A stretch of 10,305 nt of DNA from an uncultured Alistipes sp. (GTDB taxonomy: Bacteria > Bacteroidota > Bacteroidia > Bacteroidales > Rikenellaceae): assembly GCA_904502075.1 (NCBI GenBank), contig CAJGDL010000056.1, positions 1 through 10,305 of the forward strand, given 5' to 3'. A program made the translations under genes and the position numbers. The notes below the pieces were generated by a model, which worked only from the letters and a program-made list of their open reading frames with translations, had not been told where the DNA came from and made no database searches. Of this stretch, positions 6,688-10,305 are shown in pieces (the first letter of the stretch is position 1; each line of letters opens with the position of its first letter).

Positions 6688-6720
6688 CTTTGTGAGGTTG
6701 CAATAACCAATCTCACAAAG
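6688..6720 (+). promoter_or_regulatory. Hairpin/operator-like inverted repeat just before the DUF4251 start
   Basis: CTTTGTGAG (6688-6696) and CTCACAAAG (6712-6720) are perfect 9-bp inverted repeats. With one G-U pair the stem extends to 13 bp around a 7-nt loop (6701-6707). The stem ends 3 nt before the ATG at 6724, so in mRNA it would occupy the ribosome-binding site; as DNA it could bind a dimeric regulator. No T-run follows, so it is not a standard terminator. Confidence 0.5.
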
Positions 6721-6723
6721 CCT

Positions 6724-7284
6724 ATGAAAAAGTATCTTCTTGTCTTAGCCCTTCTGTTGGCGGGAATTGCCTCGTTTGCTGTGATCGGAGGGGCAGATCA
6801 TCCGACCTCGACACGCGAGCCCTCGGCCAAAGAGGAGCGGCGTGAGGTGCGCGAAAAACGTCGTGCCGAGCGTTTGGAAAAGTACGAAAAACTGGTCGAT
6901 TCGCTCGTCTTGTCGCGCAATTGGCAGTTCAATCCCCAGACCATGCAGCAGCTGCCGGCCGGCTCGATGCGCATCCTCTCGAATCCCAACTTTACGGTCG
7001 GTATTTGGGATGGCACGGTCGATATCTGCCTCCCCTACATCAAGGGGTTTGTGCCTCCCTACTCCCTGACGATCCTGAACTATACGGTCCCTTCGGTCGA
7101 TCACTATTTCGCCGAGCAGACCGCTGAAGGGTGGAGTGTGAGTTTCGAGACCTCGCTCTTCTCGGCCTCGACCTACACCTTTACCTTCGAGATCTCGAGC
7201 CGTATCGGAGGGGTCACCCTCACGGTAACCAATCCCTGGTATAATACCGTGCAATATACAGGAACCCTCTCACAACTCTACTGA
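6724..7284 (+). CDS. Secreted DUF4251-family protein, first of a tandem pair
   Basis: A 186-residue protein starting MKKYLLVLALLLAG, a typical signal peptide that probably ends near ASFA (about residue 19). There is no lipobox cysteine. A charged, Arg/Glu-rich helix-forming stretch (about 36-55) precedes a beta-rich domain (about 56-185). The landmarks VDSLVLSRNWQFNPQTMQQLPAGS (58-81, with NWQF and MQQLP as core), DGTVDICLP (96-104), EGWSVSF (135-141) and a final YTGTL are those of DUF4251, a Bacteroidota family of unknown function. It is probably periplasmic or envelope-associated. The ATG at 6724 is chosen because the upstream in-frame sequence is repeat DNA and because the signal peptide begins here. 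The stop overlaps the start of the next gene (TGATG), implying translational coupling. It is paralogous to that downstream protein. Confidence 0.82.
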   Translation: MKKYLLVLALLLAGIASFAVIGGADHPTSTREPSAKEERREVREKRRAERLEKYEKLVDSLVLSRNWQFNPQTMQQLPAGSMRILSNPNFTVGIWDGTVDICLPYIKGFVPPYSLTILNYTVPSVDHYFAEQTAEGWSVSFETSLFSASTYTFTFEISSRIGGVTLTVTNPWYNTVQYTGTLSQLY

Positions 7285-7943
7285 TGATCCGCCGACCTCT
7301 TATTCGACAGTGGGCCTTCTTCTCCCTGTTGCTTCTTCCTCTCTCTCCCGCGTGGGCGCAGCAGACGAAGAGTTCGGGAGAGGAGGTGCAGATGACCATT
7401 ACGGCCGACAATCCGATCCCCGAATCGACCATTGTCCCTATTCTTCGGCCGCCCGAGGTGGTGGGGGAGCGCACTTCGGAGCCCGATCATTCCATGCGGG
7501 GGCTCTCGCGCAAGGAGCGACGGGCTCTTAAGGCCGAGGAGTTTCGCAATCAGATCGACTCGCTCGTGGAGTCGCGCTCGTTTCTCTTTTGGCCCAACTC
7601 CATGCAACGCATTCCCGATGGGTCGATCGGGCTGATCTACAACGGATATTACTATTTTGGCCTCTACGAGGATCATGTCGAGGTTCACCTGCCTTTCGAG
7701 GAGCGACTCACCTCGTTTGTCGGGGTCTTCAACTTCGATACGATGGAGATCCGCGACTACATGGCGACTCCGCTCCCCGCGGGGTGGCAACTCTGCTTTC
7801 GTATTCCCGATGGCGATGAGAACTACCTGGTGGAGTTTCGCATCTCAAATCTTACGGGGGAGTCGATCCTAACTCTCGTTGGTTCGGAGGTTTCGACCCG
7901 CTATGTGGGGACAATTCGTCCTCCCGGGGATGCTCGTAAATGA
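7284..7943 (+). CDS. Secreted DUF4251-family protein, second of a tandem pair
   Basis: A 219-residue protein with an N-terminal signal peptide (residues 1-25, ending PAWA before QQ). A low-complexity, proline-containing linker (about 26-70) and an Arg/Lys-rich stretch, LSRKERRALKAEEFR (74-88), follow. A DUF4251 domain fills the rest. Features shared with the upstream paralogue, in the same order, are IDSLVESR (91-98), SMQRIPDGS (106-114), HVEVHLP (131-137), LPAGWQLCF (164-172), VEFRISNLTG (183-192) and YVGTI (207-211). Conservation is low outside these, so the duplication is old. The function of the family is not known. It overlaps the preceding stop by one base (TGATG) and is followed by a strong terminator 26 nt after its stop. 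It is probably co-translated and periplasmic or outer-membrane-associated. Confidence 0.82.
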   Translation: MIRRPLIRQWAFFSLLLLPLSPAWAQQTKSSGEEVQMTITADNPIPESTIVPILRPPEVVGERTSEPDHSMRGLSRKERRALKAEEFRNQIDSLVESRSFLFWPNSMQRIPDGSIGLIYNGYYYFGLYEDHVEVHLPFEERLTSFVGVFNFDTMEIRDYMATPLPAGWQLCFRIPDGDENYLVEFRISNLTGESILTLVGSEVSTRYVGTIRPPGDARK

Positions 7944-7968
7944 TGATCTTCTCTCATTGCTCTATAAG

Positions 7969-8008
7969 AAAACCCCACATGTAACTTTTTGGTTACATGT
8001 GGGGTTTT
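7969..8008. terminator. Bidirectional intrinsic terminator between convergent genes
   Basis: AAAACCCCACATGTAAC (7969-7985) is the exact reverse complement of 7992-8008, a perfect 17-bp stem with a 6-nt loop. The A-run on one side and the T-run on the other give a U-tract on both strands. It lies between the end of the second DUF4251 gene (7943) and the end of pepD (8047), so it can terminate both. Confidence 0.92.
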
Positions 8009-8046
8009 GTCGAATAAAGGTCGTTCAGACTCTTTGGCAAATCTGC

Positions 8047-9498
8047 TTACAGACGCTTCAGTACCTCGACCATCAGGTCCCAGAACTTGCGCACGGTCGA
8101 GATCTCCAGTCGCTCGTCGGGCGAGTGTACGCCGCGCAGCGTGGGGCCGAACGATACCATGTCCAATTCGGGGTACTTCTCAAGGAACAAACCGCACTCC
8201 AAGCCGGCGTGGATGGCGCGCACTTTGGGTTCGGTGTGGAAGAGGTCGCGGTAGCTCTCCACCGTCAGGCGCAGCAGCTCCGAGTCGGGGTTGGGGGCCC
8301 AACCGGGATAGCCGTCCGAGTGGGCGACATCGGCTCCGGCGAGGGTGAAGACCGACTCCACCATCTGCAAGACATAGGTCTTGGCACTCTCCACCGACGA
8401 ACGCTGCGAGGTGGTTACCACGATCTGATCCTTGCCCTCGAACTTTACCGAGGCGAGGTTCGTGGAGGTCTCTACCAGCCCCTTCACCGCAAACGACATG
8501 GCAATCACACCGTTGGGTACACCCACCAGCGAGTAGATCAAGCCAAACTGTGTCTTCTCGTCGATCAGCGTATCTACGGTGGGCATCTCGCTCAGGGCGA
8601 TGCGGAAGTTGGGCTCCGTGTGCTTGAACTCCTGCTTTACATCGGCGGCAAAGAGGTTGTAACGCTTCACAAAGTCGTTTTTATACTCGGCCGGCACACC
8701 GAAGATGGCGTAGGCCTCGCGCGGAATGGCGTTGCGCAGAGTGCCGCCGTCGAAGTAACTCAGGCGGAGGTTGCAACTCTGAATCCCGTCCCACAGCAGA
8801 CGGGCTACGATCTTGTTGGCGTTGGCATGCCCCTTGTCGATGTCGTCGCCCGAATGGCCACCCAGCAGGTCGCCCACATCCACGCGGAAGTAGGCATAGT
8901 TCTTCGGGGCAGGTTCAGTCGTGTAGCGGAACGTGGCGATGGTATCAACACCGCCGGCGCAACCAATGAAGAGTTCGCCCTCATCCTCCGAGTCGAGGTT
9001 CAGGAGGTACTTGCCGGTGAGCATCCCCTCGCCCAACTCGAAGGCTCCGGTCAGACCGGTCTCCTCGTCTACGGTGAAGAGGGCCTCCAGGGCAGGGTGC
9101 TCGAGCGTGTTGTCCAGCAGGGCGGCCATGGCGGCGGCCATACCGATACCGCAGTCGGCTCCCAGGGTCGTTCCCTCGGCCTTCACCCACTCGCCGTCGA
9201 TGCGCGTGCGAATCGGGTCGTTCTCGAAGTCGAACTCCACGTCCGAGTTCTTCTCGCACACCATGTCCATGTGCGATTGGAGAATCACGGCGGGGTGGTT
9301 CTCATAGCCCGGGGTGGCGGCTTTGCGAATCACCACGTTGCCGATGGCATCGGTCTGGTAGTCGAAGCCGTGCTCCTTGGCCCAAGCCACCAGGAAGTCG
9401 TGAATCTTGCCCTCCTTCTTCGAGGGACGGGGTACGCGCGTAATGGCGTCAAACTGCTCCCAAACAAGCTGGGGATCCAATTTCGTAATTGCTGACAT
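8047..9498 (-). CDS. pepD: Aminoacyl-histidine dipeptidase (cytosolic non-specific dipeptidase, PepD)
   Basis: A 483-residue M20-family metallopeptidase that cleaves dipeptides such as Xaa-His with two zinc ions. The residues expected for metal binding and catalysis are visible. H76 and D78 lie in QSHMDMV, D115 in LGADCGIGMA, and E145/E146 in VDEETGLTGA. D169 lies in LNLDSEDEG, and H458 in GVHSPDER. The insert with GGHSGDDIDKGHANANK (213-229) is the typical start of the dimerization/lid domain of PepD. The length matches the family (about 480-490). Position 116 is Cys where many homologues have Asn, next to but not itself a ligand. No signal peptide is present, so it is cytosolic. It is monocistronic: its own promoter lies upstream and a shared terminator downstream. 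Likely role: use of peptides as carbon and nitrogen source. Confidence 0.96.
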   Translation of the reverse strand: MSAITKLDPQLVWEQFDAITRVPRPSKKEGKIHDFLVAWAKEHGFDYQTDAIGNVVIRKAATPGYENHPAVILQSHMDMVCEKNSDVEFDFENDPIRTRIDGEWVKAEGTTLGADCGIGMAAAMAALLDNTLEHPALEALFTVDEETGLTGAFELGEGMLTGKYLLNLDSEDEGELFIGCAGGVDTIATFRYTTEPAPKNYAYFRVDVGDLLGGHSGDDIDKGHANANKIVARLLWDGIQSCNLRLSYFDGGTLRNAIPREAYAIFGVPAEYKNDFVKRYNLFAADVKQEFKHTEPNFRIALSEMPTVDTLIDEKTQFGLIYSLVGVPNGVIAMSFAVKGLVETSTNLASVKFEGKDQIVVTTSQRSSVESAKTYVLQMVESVFTLAGADVAHSDGYPGWAPNPDSELLRLTVESYRDLFHTEPKVRAIHAGLECGLFLEKYPELDMVSFGPTLRGVHSPDERLEISTVRKFWDLMVEVLKRL

Positions 9499-9533
9499 AT
9501 TGCTGTTTTTTTGTAGTATTGTTTTCCAACTAA

Positions 9534-9541
9534 CAAAGGTA
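9534..9541 (-). promoter_or_regulatory. Bacteroidota -7 promoter box of pepD
   Basis: On the minus strand this reads TACCTTTG, a full TAnnTTTG match, 35 nt upstream of the pepD ATG. The -33 region would fall at about 9561-9566 (TTTATG on the minus strand), at the edge of the upstream gene's terminator, so the two signals are packed together. Confidence 0.6.
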
Positions 9542-9564
9542 AGAATATTTTACCACAAAGCATA

Positions 9565-9591
9565 AAAAATCCGCCCCGGAGGCGGATTTTT
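9565..9591 (-). terminator. Intrinsic terminator of the beta-barrel gene
   Basis: AAAAATCCGCC (9565-9575) pairs perfectly with GGCGGATTTTT (9581-9591), an 11-bp stem with a 5-nt loop. On the minus strand a run of T follows the GC stem, 19 nt after the stop of the beta-barrel gene. It insulates pepD from read-through. Confidence 0.88.
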
Positions 9592-9609
9592 ATTCGCGAG
9601 ATGTCGCTT

Positions 9610-10266
9610 TTAGAATTTGAACGCGTAGCCGGCGGTAACAAAGAGGCCTTGGTTACGGTATTTGTTCGAGATTAAGTTTTCGTCGGCAATATTCACAAAA
9701 CCGCGCTGATAGCCGGCTGTAATGCGCACGTTGTAGAACTCTACACCGATGGCGACACGGATACCGGCATCAAACTTCTTGAATCCGGCACCACCGCTCA
9801 CCTGATTGGTAAACTCGTCGAATGTACCTCCCTGCAATTCGTAACCGTTGATCTTGCATTTGCCTCCGACGCCGTAGGCGATATAAGGGCCGGCCTGACC
9901 AAATCCTTTCATCCCCCAGAACTCCTTGCTGTACTTGACGGCCAAGTTCAGCTGAAGATATTGCAAGGAGTAGTCATCGGTGCGACCATCCACAAAGAGA
10001 AAATCATTGGTGCCCTTTTCGGTGAACTCCAGGCCGCCAACGACTCCAAAGTCTCCGTAGAAGTTACGCTCATAGGCAAGACCGGCCGTGAAGGAGATTT
10101 TGGCACTCGGGTTGATGCCTCCACCGCTGATTGATGCCATCGAGAAGTGGGGACCGACATAGACAACCAGGGCGTTTTTCTTCACTTCGTTCTTCTCTCC
10201 ATCGGCAGCAAAAACCGCTACGCTTCCCAGCAGCAATAGCGAGGTAAAGAGTAATTTTTTAAGCAT
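9610..10266 (-). CDS. Outer-membrane beta-barrel protein (PorT/OmpW-like small porin fold)
   Basis: A 218-residue protein with a clear signal peptide (MLKKLLFTSLLLLGSVAVFA, cut near residue 20). It continues as alternating hydrophobic/polar strands rich in aromatic residues and glycine, typical of an eight-stranded outer-membrane barrel. Recognisable strands include AGLAYERNFYGDFGVVGGLEF (split by a turn at YGD, about 61-81), LQYLQLNLAVKYS (101-113) and VRITAGYQRGF (180-190). The last strand, LFVTAGYAFKF, ends in Phe, the usual BAM recognition signal. LQYLQLNLAVKY is characteristic of the Bacteroidota outer-membrane beta-barrel (PorT-like) family. No specific transport or secretion role can be assigned. 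It is transcribed away from the window's right edge with its own terminator. No clear TAnnTTTG box is seen in the 39 nt upstream, so the promoter may lie outside the window. Confidence 0.85.
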   Translation of the reverse strand: MLKKLLFTSLLLLGSVAVFAADGEKNEVKKNALVVYVGPHFSMASISGGGINPSAKISFTAGLAYERNFYGDFGVVGGLEFTEKGTNDFLFVDGRTDDYSLQYLQLNLAVKYSKEFWGMKGFGQAGPYIAYGVGGKCKINGYELQGGTFDEFTNQVSGGAGFKKFDAGIRVAIGVEFYNVRITAGYQRGFVNIADENLISNKYRNQGLFVTAGYAFKF

Positions 10267-10305
10267 AGATCTCTTGTTTTAGCAATTTGTTATACCGTTT
10301 CTTAC

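Noticed and set aside
6529..6723. N-terminal extension of the first DUF4251 frame back to 6529
   Set aside because: The extra codons are repeat DNA and hairpin sequence, and a good signal peptide begins at 6724, so the later ATG is the real start.
7879..9495. A 538-codon open frame on the plus strand opposite pepD
   Set aside because: It lies fully antisense to a gene with complete catalytic motifs, matches no family I recognise, and is rich in His/Gly/Leu/Val as expected from a shadow frame. It also runs through the bidirectional terminator.

Overview
The window looks like chromosomal DNA of a moderately GC-rich member of the Bacteroidales. A Rikenellaceae/Alistipes-like origin is my best guess, but this is inference. 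Three things point to Bacteroidota. Promoter boxes of the TAnnTTTG type lie ahead of several genes (TACCTTTG twice, TATATTTG once). Strong Shine-Dalgarno sequences are mostly absent. The gene families also fit: DUF4251 proteins, a PorT-like outer-membrane barrel, PepD, and a CvfB-type S1 protein. No phage, plasmid, transposase, CRISPR, tRNA or rRNA is visible, and most of the window is housekeeping.

Layout. Positions 26-1645 hold a minus-strand pair transcribed as cvfB-like RNA-binding protein, then SAM methyltransferase. Positions 1646-1801 are a divergent promoter region. Positions 1802-3381 hold a plus-strand pair, an omega-amidase (nitrilase superfamily) and a TauE/SafE permease, closed by a clear intrinsic terminator (3418-3452). 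uvrA (3606-6425) follows on the plus strand. It is bracketed by two AT-rich heptamer arrays that are inverted copies of each other. Positions 6425-6660 form a gene-free, repeat-built block bounded by inverted repeats. Positions 6724-7943 carry two tandem, paralogous, secreted DUF4251 proteins joined by a TGATG overlap. A perfect 17-bp-stem bidirectional terminator (7969-8008) separates them from the convergent pepD dipeptidase gene (minus strand, 8047-9498). Last is an outer-membrane beta-barrel gene (minus strand, 9610-10266) with its own terminator.

Functionally the genes fall into small independent units. These are nucleotide excision repair (uvrA), amide/nitrogen or sulfur salvage with export (omega-amidase and TauE), peptide catabolism (pepD), translation/RNA-linked regulation (cvfB-like), and cell-envelope proteins (DUF4251 pair, beta-barrel). 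I found no convincing undescribed multi-gene system. The most unusual material is non-coding: the composite repeat block after uvrA, the inverted heptamer arrays on both sides of uvrA, and hairpins ending 3 nt before two start codons. One protein-level oddity is the UvrA first zinc site, which lacks one of four cysteines.
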